Below, in pieces: positions 1 to 63,476 of a stretch of DNA of 64,000 nucleotides. Position 1 is the first letter of the stretch; every line of letters starts with the position of its first letter. A model generated the notes under the pieces. It made no database searches and was not told where the DNA came from. It saw only the letters and a program-made list of their open reading frames with translations. The stretch comes from Meghimatium bilineatum. Its lineage: Eukaryota; Mollusca; Gastropoda; Stylommatophora; Philomycidae. Location of the stretch: NCBI GenBank assembly GCA_034231615.1, contig CM067322.1, forward strand, positions 54,445,685 through 54,509,684, given 5' to 3'. Made by a program: the position numbers and the translations under genes.

Positions 1-99
1 TGACAACGACCCTACAATATAGTCTACGCAAAACAGAAAACGACAAAAGAAGTGTATTTTTATTTACTTCTCATTTGTATTCTCTAGTTTAAAACACGA

Positions 100-595
100 A
101 TATGTATATTTCCCATACCAGATCCTAAGACAGATGACACGTATTTTCAAGAACAAAAATGTAAACATAGACACTAAACTTGCATTATACAAGACTATTA
201 TTGTTCCATCACTGTGCTACCAGTGCCAAACCTGGACAATGACAGCACAAGACAAAAGAAAAATAGTGACAGCAGAAATGACATGTCTACGAAGAATACT
301 CGGAGTGTCATTAGGAGATAGAATTAGAAACAATAACATTAGACAGATTACCAAAACAATACCAGCATTGGAACACATCGAAAGATAACAGATCAAGTGG
401 CTTTCACACGTTTCCAGACTACCTACAGATAGCATGCCACATAGACATAACGGCTATAAAGTAAGAGGCAGACCATGTAAAAGATGGATCATAGAAATCA
501 AAGAAGCCACAGTAACAATCTTACAAACAGCACACAAAGAGGCCATCTTCAGAGAACTCTTCCACCCCTGACGCCGCAAGACAAACAAAGGCCAC
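100..595 (+). mobile_element. LINE 3' fragment (group F)
   Basis: Frames read KLALYKTIIVPSLCYQCQTW, then RRILGVSLGDRIRNNNIR, then (after a stop) QIKWLSHVSRLPTD and VRGRPCKRWIIEI. This is the C-terminal part of a non-LTR reverse transcriptase. Stops make it dead. A related fragment is at 43660-43880. Confidence 0.8.
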
Positions 596-819
596 AGCGT
601 ATAGATAGATATAGAGGTATATTTACATAAATATTCATTGCGTGTATGCCAAATCTCTATGGGGATCACAATAATGAAACACCTATACCTCGTTATGCCT
701 TATTTAATGTACTGTTCGTTCTTTCTTCTTCTTCAGTGCAGTTCGTTCTTTCATAGGTCAGCAAAACTTGATCACATAAGAACTACAGTGATGAGATTTT
801 TTTTAAAAAACAACTAGGG

Positions 820-1205
820 TGGACATCTGTGGCCGAGTCAGTATCGACTCAGACCAGAGAGCTATGAAAAAATTGACCATTGTTGACCATAGCTTTCATT
901 CATATTGGTGATGGGGCCAGAGTGTAGTACGAGCAATGCAGTTAAACATGATGCGATCACAGCTGACCTACTAGCCATACGGTCGCTTGTCCACCGTTCA
1001 GTGAGATTGTTAAAACTGTGAATGTATTTAGACACCACCATCAATGTTCAGGTGGAAAGGCCAATGGTAGAAATAAAATGTTAATATAGCACATCTCCTT
1101 TCTCCAGACTATATTTTACTGGAAATATAAAAGGGGTCATTAACCTGATGCTAGAAAGATATAGAGGGAGTTTGAAAATGAACTCTAAAATATAAAAGAA
1201 GATTA
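820..1205 (+). mobile_element. SINE-like copy 1
   Basis: The 3' half (about 1045-1205) aligns by eye with 11155-11310 and with the complement of 41225-41378. Shared blocks are CCAATGG near the start, TTTCTCCAGACTA, and GGGAGTTTGAAAATGAAC near the end, followed by an A/G-rich tail. The 5' part (GTGGCCGAGTCAGTATCGAC at about 832) looks loosely tRNA-like but has no clear B box. The family name is unknown to me. Confidence 0.5.
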
Positions 1206-1614
1206 GAAACTAGGGATGCAAATAAGCTGTATTCAGAGAACAGGGATGCAAAACATATTCAGAGAGCATGTTAACTTAAGCTCTTTTTCAGAATAATGAT
1301 GTGCGCTAATCACAAACAGAATCATATATCTTTGCTGATTCTAATGTTTTCTTTATTTTCATTGTCTAGCAACAACACAAACTATATGCAAAGTGACCAA
1401 TGACCAGTCGAATCAGCAAGTATTAGTGCCGTTAATTGGAATCAGCAGGCTTGATTATATCGGAAAAGAACCTTGTTGACACCTAAAGTTGTGAAGCGAA
1501 CTAGTATCAGTTGAATGTCCGTGGTTCAAATCTCGTTTGTTCACTTCTGATTAAATAAATTGGTGTAGTGAAAATATCATTGTTAAAAAGTTAATGCATG
1601 CATGGCAAACTTAC

Positions 1615-53716
<52,102 letters not shown>

Positions 53717-53829
53717 TCTGCTCTGTTACAAGCGATCTGGTGACATTCATGTTATTTTATCAACACGTACATGATTGAAGGATAAGTAATTAGAAGCTGC
53801 ACTATTTAATAATCAGTTATTTAATGTGT

Positions 53830-54167
53830 GTAATTTCGTTTCATGAGAATACCATGGACTGCCAGAAAAACTAATGTAGAGGTGTTAAAAGAGTCAAATG
53901 CGAAACGGACCTTAGTCAACAATATAAGAAAAAGGCAAGCTTCTTTTTTTGGCCACTTCATGAGATAGGCAGGTTTAGAGAACATAGTCACAACAGGCAA
54001 AATTGAAGGCAACAAGGACGAGGGCGACAACGTGAGAAAATATTAGACAGTTTGACAACCTGGCACGGCAAGGAAAAAACAACGACTTTGATACATACTA
54101 CTGTGGACAGAGAGCTGTGGAGAGCCATGGCCCTCTACGCCAGCCGGCATGGCACCTGATGATGATG
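53830..54167 (+). mobile_element. LINE 3' tail (group E)
   Basis: Frame MPWTARKTNVEVLKESNAKR then LVNNIRKRQASFFGHFMR, later TVDRELWRAMALYASRHGT in another frame, and the tail CACCTGATGATGATGA. It lies upstream of the start codon. Confidence 0.8.
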
Positions 54168-54169
54168 AA

Positions 54170-55215
54170 TTTTTTTTCCTGACTATCGATGTTGCCCAAA
54201 AACAGCTCATATAAAGAAGCAGGGTTCTGTCACCCAAGGGTACAAGATTCCTTTCTTACAGAGATGTGTTCGCTGGCTGCAAACTCGTCGATATATGTAT
54301 AATTTACCCATTTCTTTTGGTGATAAATGCAATGGTAAGAGTCAAAACACAGATACTGTTTGGTGATGGATTTGAAGACGATCATAGATGGACGAGGCGA
54401 AATTAACAGGTCAAATCTCATATCCATGACGAGTTTGGCGACGTTGCATTAATAAGGGGCTTCGCTTCCATAGAAGTCTAATTCGAGTATCTCAGTTGAC
54501 CACCACGGTACATAGATAAGAAAGTAGGCCTGAAATTTAGGTACACAGTGGGAAATGAAGTTGTCTTTCTATATGTGGAAGGACTTGCCAACTGCGAAGC
54601 GCCTCGTCCTGCGATAAATTCACAATGGACAACCGAGGCAACGAATCAGCTCGTCTCATGACATAGACCTCTTCAGAAGATTTCTTCACTAGGCATTGCA
54701 TGTATTATGTCGAAGGCTGAATTCTCCTGGGTATTAAAAAAAGCTATGAAGAAGCAGCCTTCACTGCACATACGAAGTAAGAACTAATCACTGGTATCTT
54801 CTGGGGATCAAAACGAACAAACATATTGACCCCTCTGAATAGAAAGCTCCTTCAATAGGCATTGAACTTAACCGAATGCTGAAGTCTCCTGGGTATGAAC
54901 GCTCAGAAAAACCACCCAAGTGCACATAGGAAGTAAGAGCTAATCGCACCCAATTCATGGGGTTCTCAAATAAACAAACAAACATAGAGCTTTGACTCTT
55001 GACCAGCAATGCCAGTTTGGAAAGTTAGCCTTTTCAAATTGTGATAGATTTCAATAAAAGTGTTTTGAATAGATGAACAATGGTGTAGGAAGTTGTCGTC
55101 TAGAGTGATATAGTCATATACACCGATGTCGAATATGCTGTACCGGTTATAATATTATTTAACTCTCATGAGATCTGGATTGATTGTTATGACCTTATCA
55201 TCCCAAATGCGCTAT
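54170..55215. other. Upstream region, nothing recognised
   Basis: Short ORFs without motifs; two similar stretches near 54700-54780 and 54845-54950 (AGTCTCCTGGGTAT, CACATAGGAAGTAAGAGCTA) suggest an old local duplication. Confidence 0.5.
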
Positions 55216-55220
55216 ACATC

Positions 55221-55970
55221 TTAGATCTGCAAACGAGTATTGTAGGTATCCAGGGAATTAGTAAATAAAGGAATACAAGTTCCAGTGTCGGGTAATAACC
55301 CTAAACAGGAGAAAGGTGGCTGGGGTAACACAGGGAAACTATAAAAATAGACAAAAATAGGTATAAGTGTTACCAAAATAAATTGGTAAAACAACCTAAC
55401 AACGAGACACAGTGACCAACGACGTTTCGACTGAAAGGCCTTCAACAGGATAAAAAAAGACTGCAGTAATCAATTCTTACATAGAGATACACATGGCTGT
55501 GATAGGAAGCAGAGAAAAGGAGTGAAGGATGAATAGCGAATGGATGACGGAGGAAGCAAAGATAAGGCAACATGACAGGGGAAAAGAGTGTGTAACGGGA
55601 AGATAGTGGTAAGTAAGGAGGGGAAACTATAGAAAAAAGTGAAAATCAATGATATAATGTAAGTAAAATAAAATAAATTTAAGATATTTATCTCGATAAC
55701 ACTTGTGGGTGAAAAGGAAGTATGAAACCGAGATTCAAGGTTTAATAGCAGAGAGTGGCCAAATTCCCGCCCGTCGAAGGACGCGGGGGCGAGAAAGGTA
55801 TCCCCAGACAATAAGAGGCAATATGTGTATCTGGTCGCCAGAGTTTGCTCTTCAATTGTACATTTATTTATGAGTATATATAATTTATTTAAACTGGGCC
55901 CTGGTCTTGCAAAAAATAATTGTTTTACCAGGCCGAGGTCTCGCAAAATTTGAGAATCACTGACGTATTT
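55221..55970 (-). mobile_element. Candidate Penelope-like terminal region
   Basis: The complement has CCTGTTGAAGGCCTTTCAG followed by TCGAAACGTCG (55450-55420), of the kind found at Penelope-like element termini, which are known to carry hammerhead-type ribozymes. Minus-strand frames upstream read LGLVKQLFFARPGPSLNKLY. The 55939-55962 end (complement CAGTGATTCTCAAATTTTGC) also looks hAT-like, so the boundary is unclear. Confidence 0.45.
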
Positions 55971-56102
55971 GACTAAATGAAATGCCAGGTGTCACACAAT
56001 TTATTGATAATAATTATTGAAACACAAACCTATCATGTATATGATTTGCTATTCAACATCATTTGTACTCACTAATACACTCAGTCGCATAGACAGTGCC
56101 AT

Positions 56103-56471
56103 GTGGAGGATTCGGCTTATAAATCTCGATTTCGAAGTTTGACGGATAGTTGCACATTCGACCGAGTTGGATTAGTGAAATGGACTCAAATTCCACTCTA
56201 CAATGAACCAAGAAGCTTGACTATATGGTTTTATCTGGAGTGTTGGGGGGATCCAGGAAAGTGTTCTAAGTATAAAATAAAACTACGAATACACTTTTTC
56301 ATTAAACGTGATGACTGGATTACCAGAACCGCAACCTCCAATATTTTTTATGGTTCTTATATAACCAAAGGTGGGTACCTTACCATGAGAGGTACATATT
56401 ACTTAACCTTTCCAGTGCAAAAAAATACAAGAGTTATATCGCTCATAACTCATGAGAATCAAAACACATAA
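56103..56471 (+). CDS. Unrecognised 122-codon ORF
   Basis: Open from ATG 56103 to the TAA before 56472. I recognise no domain. There is no signal peptide, and the composition is mixed aromatic and basic. A LINE RNase H remnant follows directly, so it may be part of a mobile element or chance. Confidence 0.2.
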   Translation: MEDSAYKSRFRSLTDSCTFDRVGLVKWTQIPLYNEPRSLTIWFYLECWGDPGKCSKYKIKLRIHFFIKRDDWITRTATSNIFYGSYITKGGYLTMRGTYYLTFPVQKNTRVISLITHENQNT

Positions 56472-56474
56472 GGC

Positions 56475-56830
56475 ATAAAACAAGAGTTGATTGATATGGT
56501 GGTCACATTAAGCTACGAGTTATCTACAAAAACAACATTAGTTGTAAAATAGAGACTAGATTCCTGTGGCATCCTGGAATATGAAAAAGCAGAAAAATTA
56601 GCAAAAATTGAAGGTAACCTTACTTAGTTCCACAAGAAACAAAGATTCTGCTAAAATAGTATATTCGACATCAGTGGAAATAAATGTAAACTATAAGACA
56701 TGAACAAGACAACGCCAATAAAATATTCAAAAAGAAAAAAAACTCTAAAACTTGGTTGTTTTATGGAAACGACCAGGTCAAGCTATTTCCGTTAAGAACA
56801 TGACTCTGCCAATTAATAGTCCACATAGAA
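56475..56830 (+). mobile_element. LINE RNase H C-terminal remnant
   Basis: Reads DSCGILEYEKAEKLAKIEGN, similar to the GNEKADKLAK end of LINE RNase H domains, then stops. A 48-bp unit (CATCTATGGAGCAATAATAC) is duplicated at 56849-56942 after it. Confidence 0.5.
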
Positions 56831-57189
56831 TCTGCGTCAGTTACTACAGGACCACATCTATGGAGCAATAATACATATACCATAACTTATACTATAGGAC
56901 CTCATCTATGGAGCAATAATACATATACCATAACTTATACTAGAGGAATGTCGCAGTTTCGATGCTCACAGAGAGACAGTCTGGACCACTGAAGCTTTTC
57001 TGCAAACCAAAAATTGGGTCGAAAGCAAACCGCTGCATACATGACCAATATCTGGCTTAATGTATAGTCATTGATGGCAGAATAAGAAGAGGAAGAAAAA
57101 GGCAACAGAATAAACGTCAGGAAAAAGAAGCGATAGTCATCTCTCTCCAAGAAGCAAAACGTTTCATTAAATGCAACATTACAAATACA

Positions 57190-57548
57190 ATTTCATATTG
57201 AATTTCAATATTTTGTCTTGTGATAACATTGCGTTGCAAAATGCATCGAAATGTTTTGTCTATGTGAGAACATGAGATGGGAAGAACATTTGGATGTTTT
57301 GTCTCTGTGATAACGAGATGTGAAATACATTTAGAGGATTTGTTTCTGTGATAAAATGATATGGAATATACATCTAAACGTATTCTCTGTGATACGATAA
57401 CATGAGATAAGACATACATACAAATGTTTGTCTCTGTGATAACATACGATGGGCGCACCGTTAGATGGTTTGTTTCTGTAATAACATGAGATAGGAAATA
57501 AATATTTATCTCTTTGATAAAGTGAGATTGGAAATACGTTTAAATGGG
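57190..57548. repeat. About 42-bp degenerate tandem repeat
   Basis: Unit TTTGTCTCTGTGATAACATG + AGATGGGAAATACATTTAAA + TG, about 9 diverged copies. Confidence 0.85.
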
Positions 57549-57554
57549 TTGATT

Positions 57555-57870
57555 CCTTAGGTGACGCAGCACACTATGACAAACTTGTGAAGGGGTAGTA
57601 ACACGTGGTTGGCCACTCTGAAGCCTATCCGGGCACTGTCAGTGGTTCCGTAACGTTCATTGAGGCGTACAATAGTGCTGTGGTGACAATCCACCGTCCT
57701 GGCAATGGCCCGCGGGCACACTCCTGTCTCCAACATAACAATGGCTCGAAGGCGGCCGTTTTTAGATAGTCGTGGCATTTCAAGCACATGCACTGGGTAT
57801 TGTATCTCAGCGTCCATTTTAGAGTGAATATACTGAGACAACGCCTACCAATTTTCGGGGTCAGAGCTGC
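57555..57870 (-). mobile_element. Tc1-type transposase N-terminal fragment
   Basis: MPRLSKNGRLRAIVMLETGV, then CPRAIARTVDCHHSTIVRLN, is a helix-turn-helix of Tc1-like transposases (ATG at about 57778). A frameshift after YGTTDSAR breaks the RPRSG-PRVT linker. No DDE domain follows. Confidence 0.65.
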
Positions 57871-57899
57871 TGCGAATCGTGTTTCACATGTAATTTTCA

Positions 57900-58505
57900 T
57901 TGTTCTCGTGTAGTCTGTACACAAACCCGCAAGTTGACTTATGCACTTTTCATTCCGGTAGCCATTTTCTCTCTACCTCATGGCAAACACAGGGAAAATT
58001 CATTCTCAGGCTTTTTCTCAGCTTCTCGGCAACAGTATATATAATATTGGTACGTTTTTACTGTGATTCGGTATATAATGATATTATTACAGAATATTTT
58101 GCTTCAGAAAACTAACTGAAGTGAAAATAAATAGGACTATATACCTCTAAGAATGTTGTCCAAATTTGTGTCTGCACAACGTTTTGGTAAAAAAAATGTT
58201 CTTGGCAAATTCAAATACATACAAAATATACAATTCATGTATCGTCTTGAAATATTCAAAGATCCATCGAAAATATCTAGCATTACAAAGAAATAACTAA
58301 CACAAAAAAGTTACCAACATAACTAGTCCAATCGGTTTGTTGTTAAAAGAAAACAACTACACCGTGTAATATAGGGACTATACTATGGGTTATTTATAGA
58401 TGTACTCACCAGCATTCTGTTGTTCGTCTCTAGTGAGTGATTGTAACATCTACCACATAGTTTCTACAGCTAGTTCTGTGAAAGATAAAATGATATAATA
58501 ATTAT
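57900..58505. other. Upstream region, nothing recognised
   Basis: AT-rich, no motif. Confidence 0.6.
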
Positions 58506-58507
58506 TG

Positions 58508-59255
58508 CAATGAATGATAGACTAAAAATTCAAGTCAATAAATCAAGTAATGAATATGGGCTTGATATAAATATAAAAAAAACCCACAAAAACCATGGTA
58601 ATCAGCAAAGACATAGAAGAACAAGAGCTAAACATAAACATACATGGAGAGAAACTACAACAAGTAAAACAATATCAATATCTTGGACACATAGTCACAA
58701 ATAATGACAGATGTGAAACAGAAGTTCAAAGGAGAATAGGAATGGCTAAAAGTACCTTCAATGACATGAGGAAAATATGAAAATCTAAACAAATTACAAA
58801 CAAGTTAAAAATAAGAATGATAAAATGCTACATCTACTCTATATTAATGTATGGCTCAGAAACATGGACACTAAATAAACAATTAGAAGACAGAATTGAT
58901 GCCTCTGAGATGTGAGTATATAGAAGAATAGGAAGAACATCATGGAAAGAGAAGAAAACAAATAAAGAGGTGCTAAAGACACTTAATATGAAGAAAGAAC
59001 TACTAAGAGAAATAAAGATCAGGCAAAAAAAATATTTTGGTCACATTAAAAGACATGATACCTTATTGAAGACCTTACTTGATTGCAAAGTCAAAGAGAT
59101 GTGAGCAAGAGGTAGGCAAATATATAAGTGGGAGAGTAACATCACATGATGGACAGGTTACAGTCTAGCAGAATGCACCACCAAGAAAAGAGACAAAGGA
59201 TGTTGGAGATCCGTTGCAGCCAACCTTCGTTGCAGAGACGGCACTTGATGATGAT
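58508..59255 (+). mobile_element. LINE 3' half (group A)
   Basis: Reads IQVNKSSNEYGLDINIKK, INIHGEKLQQVKQYQYLGHI, IGMAKSTFNDMRKI, then YGSETWTLNKQLEDRIDA. The tail is GACGGCACTTGATGATGATT. It shows the uninterrupted site (CTAAACAAATTACAAAC, 58786) corresponding to the nested insertion point at 38401. Confidence 0.85.
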
Positions 59256-59572
59256 TATAATCCCTGTGGTATGTGAACTGGTAGGAGATACGCATGAATA
59301 TAATTAAATTGATAAAAGTAACGAGTATCAAAAATAATAGTGTAAAATAATTTTTACATTTTATATGTAAAAATTACTGTAATCTCGTCATGTAATCATA
59401 TTTCTGTGCTTCTATCAAATAATATTTTTTTCTCCAGATTTGTCAGTTTCTAACACATTGATTGCATGTAGTTTCCACTTAATTGTGTGGTCTATTCTGT
59501 GTTTGTTTCTCCCTATCTTGATGAAAGATTTTTTGGTTGAAAGGTCGATCCTAAGTTTCACTTAAAAAATTG

Positions 59573-60010
59573 ATCATCATCATCAGCAGGTGCCATGCCT
59601 GCTGGCGTAGGCGGTCATGGCTCTCCACAGCTCTCTGTCCACAGTAGTATGTATCAAAGTTGTTTTTGTTTCCTTGCCGTGCCAGGTGGTCAAACTGTAT
59701 AATATTTTCTCACGTTGTCGCCCTCTGTCTCTGTTGCCTTCAATTTTGCCTGTTGTAACTATGTTCTCTAAACCTACCTGTCTCATGAAGTGGCCCAAAA
59801 AAAAAGAAGATTGCCCTTTTCTTATATTTGTTGATTAAGTTCCGTTTCGCATTTGACTTTCAACACCTCTACATTAGTTTTTTCTGGTAGTCGATGGTAT
59901 TCTCAGCATTCTTCTGTAGAACCACATCTCTGTTGCCTCTAATTTCCCACTTTCCAGCTTGTTTATTGTTTAAGACTCGCACCCATATGTTAAAATTGAT
60001 AGTTGAGAGG
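59573..60010 (-). mobile_element. LINE 3' tail (group E)
   Basis: The complement reads HFMRQVGLENIVTTGKIEG and RGRQREKILYSLTTWHGKE, then TVDRELWRAMTAYASRHGT and the TGATGATGATGATCA tail at 59573. Near-twin of 53830-54167. Confidence 0.8.
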
Positions 60011-60011
60011 A

Positions 60012-61585
60012 AAGGGCAGTCAATAAGAAAGTGTTCGTGTTTTCAGTTTGGATGAGAGCAGTGATTGCTAGTATGTGTGCCTCTTTCTATCAATGCTGTC
60101 ACTTCGTCATGTTCTTGCTCTTCTTCTCCGAATCCCAACTTCACTCGCTGTGCGCGACTTCACCGTTTCATCGTTTTTCATTTAAGTTTGAACTCTTAGA
60201 CTATTCCACATCTCTTACCAATATTTAACGTCTCCATGATACTGTACTTATACTTGCTGTTCTCCATTCCACTCTCTCTGCGAGACATATAGATATGTTT
60301 GCTTTTCAATTATACAAGTTTGGTTTATATTCCCCATCTCACCAATTGTGTGTTTCCATGTAGTTTCGTCTCTTGCCTTCCTTATTGATGTAATTTTGCT
60401 TGTCCACTGTTAAATTATAAATATTGGTTGTCGTCCTTAGCCGTGTCTATTATTATTTTTTATACACACAAATCAGATAAATTGAACTAACATCCGAGGA
60501 TGAAAGGAGGGCTCGTTACCATCAGAGGAAAACATATTTCTTTCGCACTTTCATCCATTATTTTTTCTTCCTGTTGATTGCTTTTAATCGGGACTTCTTT
60601 TGTGCCTGTATGTAACTCAATATCTGTTGTTGACGAAAGGCATAATTATGAACACTTTGGTTAGTATTACGACAACCGCTTTAAGTTTTCCAGAAGATCT
60701 GGTACTCATTTCCTTAAGATGTATTCTCGCAGGAGCCGCATCTAATAAAATAAATATTAAAGTGGAAATTCTAACGAGAACCACAAGACTAGCGAGTCAG
60801 CGCACTGGCAACTGAATTACTGTTGTTCTTGTTAATATTAGCAACATACTTGTTATTAATTATTTAGCAGAATCGACATCAGAGCACGTATTTAACACGC
60901 ATTTAACCTTATATTAACTAATGTGTCGTTCTGTGGATGTTGAAATGCATGTCAAGAAAACACTTGGTAGACAGTGCTCAGAACTAAGACACATATATAT
61001 GTAGTTTGAATGTAAACATCTAGATGTGGATTACACTTAACTGTTGCCGTACATTAGCTCCGTACATTAGCTCATTAGCTCTGTTCCTACATTTTGGCTG
61101 CTGCCTTTGCCTTTAAGTTCTGTTGTAGTATATTACCATTCAACCTTAGCTCACTCTTCTTACTTTTTACGCTACAACATACGCTGTACGATTTTGCTGC
61201 AAAATAATACTAAGATAACAACAGAAGTTCACACTATGGTTGCTGTTGCCCGAAGCGTTTTTTTATAGTGTTATACATTCTTTTTAAAATTGCGATCTTT
61301 TAAAAGTCAATTATCAGTGGTAATTACATTAGGTAATCTAGCCTTTGTTATTAAGAACATTTTATATCGCTACTGTGTCAGCAAGTTTCTTCTTCTCCTG
61401 TTAGTAAGTATTAGTTTTCCTGTGTGTTGGTAGTTTTTCGTAATGTATACATTTTGTGGAGAGACATTTTTGTGGTCACTTATGACCTTCACCTGTACAG
61501 TTCTGCGCTCAAATCCCAAATAGCATTACTGATCTTGGCTGATCCGACCTTGTTCTGTACTTTTCTTTGGCTGGCTACACAAAGA
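60012..61585. other. Upstream region, nothing recognised
   Basis: Short ORFs without motifs, AT-rich. A promoter of the Nav gene could lie anywhere in 53.7-64 kb, but I see no support for a particular site. Confidence 0.5.
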
Positions 61586-61591
61586 AGTTAA

Positions 61592-61800
61592 AGATTTGTT
61601 GTGTTTCGGTATAACCAAGTACAACTTGCTGTGCTAGTGATGGTATGTTGTGTTTCGGTATAACCAAGTACAACTTGCTGTGCTAGTGATGGTATGTTGT
61701 GTTTCGGTATAACCAAGTACAACTTGCTGTGCTAGTGATGGTATGTTGTGTTTCGGTATAACCAAGTACAACTTGCTGTGCTAGTGATGGTATGTTGTGT
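61592..61800. repeat. 49-bp tandem repeat, about 4 copies
   Basis: Unit GTTGTGTTTCGGTATAACCA + AGTACAACTTGCTGTGCTAG + TGATGGTAT. Confidence 0.95.
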
Positions 61801-62872
61801 TACATATTTATTGTGCTTCAGTATAACCAAGCATAGCACAACGTAATCTATACTAGTGATGGTATGTTGTGCTACATATTTATTGTGCTTCAGTATAACC
61901 AAGCATAGCACAACGTAATCTATACTAGTGATGGTATGTTGTGTTACATATTTATTGTGCTTCAGTATAACCAAGCATAGCACAACGTAATCTATACTAG
62001 TGATGGTATGTTGTGTTACATATTTATTGTGCTTCAGTATAACCAAGCATAGCACAACGTAATCTATACTAGTGATGGTATGTTGTGTTACATATTTATT
62101 GTGCTTCAGTATAACCAAGCATAGCACAACGTAATCTATACTAGTGATGGTATGTTGTGCTACATATTTATTGTGCTTCAGTATAACCAAGCATAGCACA
62201 ACGTAATCTATACTAGTGATGGTATGTTGTGCTACATATTTATTGTGCTTCAGTATAACCAAGCATAGCACAACGTAATCTATACTAGTGATGGTATGTT
62301 GTGCTACATATTTATTGTGCTTCAGTATAACCAAGCATAGCACAACGTAATCTATACTCTAGTGATGGAATATTGTTGTGTTACATATTTATTGTGCTTC
62401 AGTATAACCAAGCATAGCACAACGTAATCTATACTAGTGATGGTATGTTGTGTTACATATTTATTGTGCTTCAGTATAACCAAGCATAGCACAACGTAAT
62501 CTATACTAGTGATGGTATGTTGTGTTACATATTTATTGTGCTTCAGTATAACCAAGCATAGCACAACGTAATCTATACTAGTGATGGTATGTTGTGTTAC
62601 ATATTTATTGTGCTTCAGTATAACCAAGCATAGCACAACGTAATCTATACTAGTGATGGTATGTTGTGTTACATATTTATTGTGCTTCAGTATAACCAAG
62701 CATAGCACAACGTAATCTATACTAGTGATGGTATGTTGTGTTACATATTTATTGGGCTTCAGTATAACCAAGCATAGCACAACGTAATCTATACTAGTGA
62801 TGGTATGTTGTGCTACATATTTATTGTGCTTCAGTATAACCAAGCATAGCACAACGTAATCTATACTAAAGT
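61794..62872. repeat. 72-bp tandem repeat, about 15 copies
   Basis: Unit GTTGTGTTACATATTTATTG + TGCTTCAGTATAACCAAGCA + TAGCACAACGTAATCTATAC + TAGTGATGGTAT. Copies are nearly identical, so it is young or homogenised. 72 is 24 codons, so long minus-strand ORFs through it are artefacts. Confidence 0.97.
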
Positions 62873-63164
62873 CCGTTCAGATTCGTTTGCCGAGATGTTA
62901 TGATTTATAATTCAAAAAGTTCTTGATGATTTCACATGAATTTTGGCATTCGTTGTTAAAATGTCCATGTCGCGAAAACATATGTGTTACTTGATGTCTA
63001 GCTGTAACGGTTATTTGAAAGCGGCGAATTCTTTTGATGTTTGCCCATGTAAATATTATTTCGACCATAAACAAAATATTTTACAGTAATCTAGTGCAAT
63101 GATGACCCATAGGCGTGTCCACAAAATTTTACATGGTGGCAGGTGTAAAAAAATTTAAAATATA

Positions 63165-63365
63165 TCTTTTGTTCGTAGAGTCAATTTGATATTGTTCCAT
63201 GCTCTTGGTGTGAGTTTCACAAATGTTGTCGCTGCCTTTGAAATAAGTACATATATTTCTTCATGTAAGGAAATTTTGTCTGTAATAGTTGATCCAAGAT
63301 ATCTGAACTTCTGTATTGAATCAAGCGGGCTAATTTTTATAAGTAATGGTTGATGGTTTGCTTAT
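63165..63365 (-). mobile_element. LINE fragment
   Basis: The minus strand reads SPLDSIQKFRYLGSTITDK and SKAATTFVKLTPRAWNNIKL in one frame, the YLGS region of a reverse transcriptase ORF. Confidence 0.6.
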
Positions 63366-63476
63366 AACATTTTTTTGAATTGCTTGGGTGGTATTGAGCA
63401 ATGAAATGTTTTACAAATCAACTTGTAAATTTTGCAAATCAAACTTTTTTTAGTGTAGACTTAATCAGAGTAATGA

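Noticed and set aside
134..388. Possible host gene at the left edge
   Set aside because: KLALYKTIIVPSLCYQCQTW and the following zinc-free tail are typical of LINE ORF2 ends, with a stop and frame changes.
1505..1560. tRNA-like B box (GTGGTTCAAATCTCG), also on the minus strand at about 7300-7320
   Set aside because: No matching A box, acceptor stem or anticodon arm; at most a relic of a tRNA-derived SINE.
61732..62852. Two long minus-strand ORFs (203 and 166 codons) with repeated peptide
   Set aside because: They run through the 72-bp satellite, whose length is a multiple of three; each copy repeats the same 24 residues.
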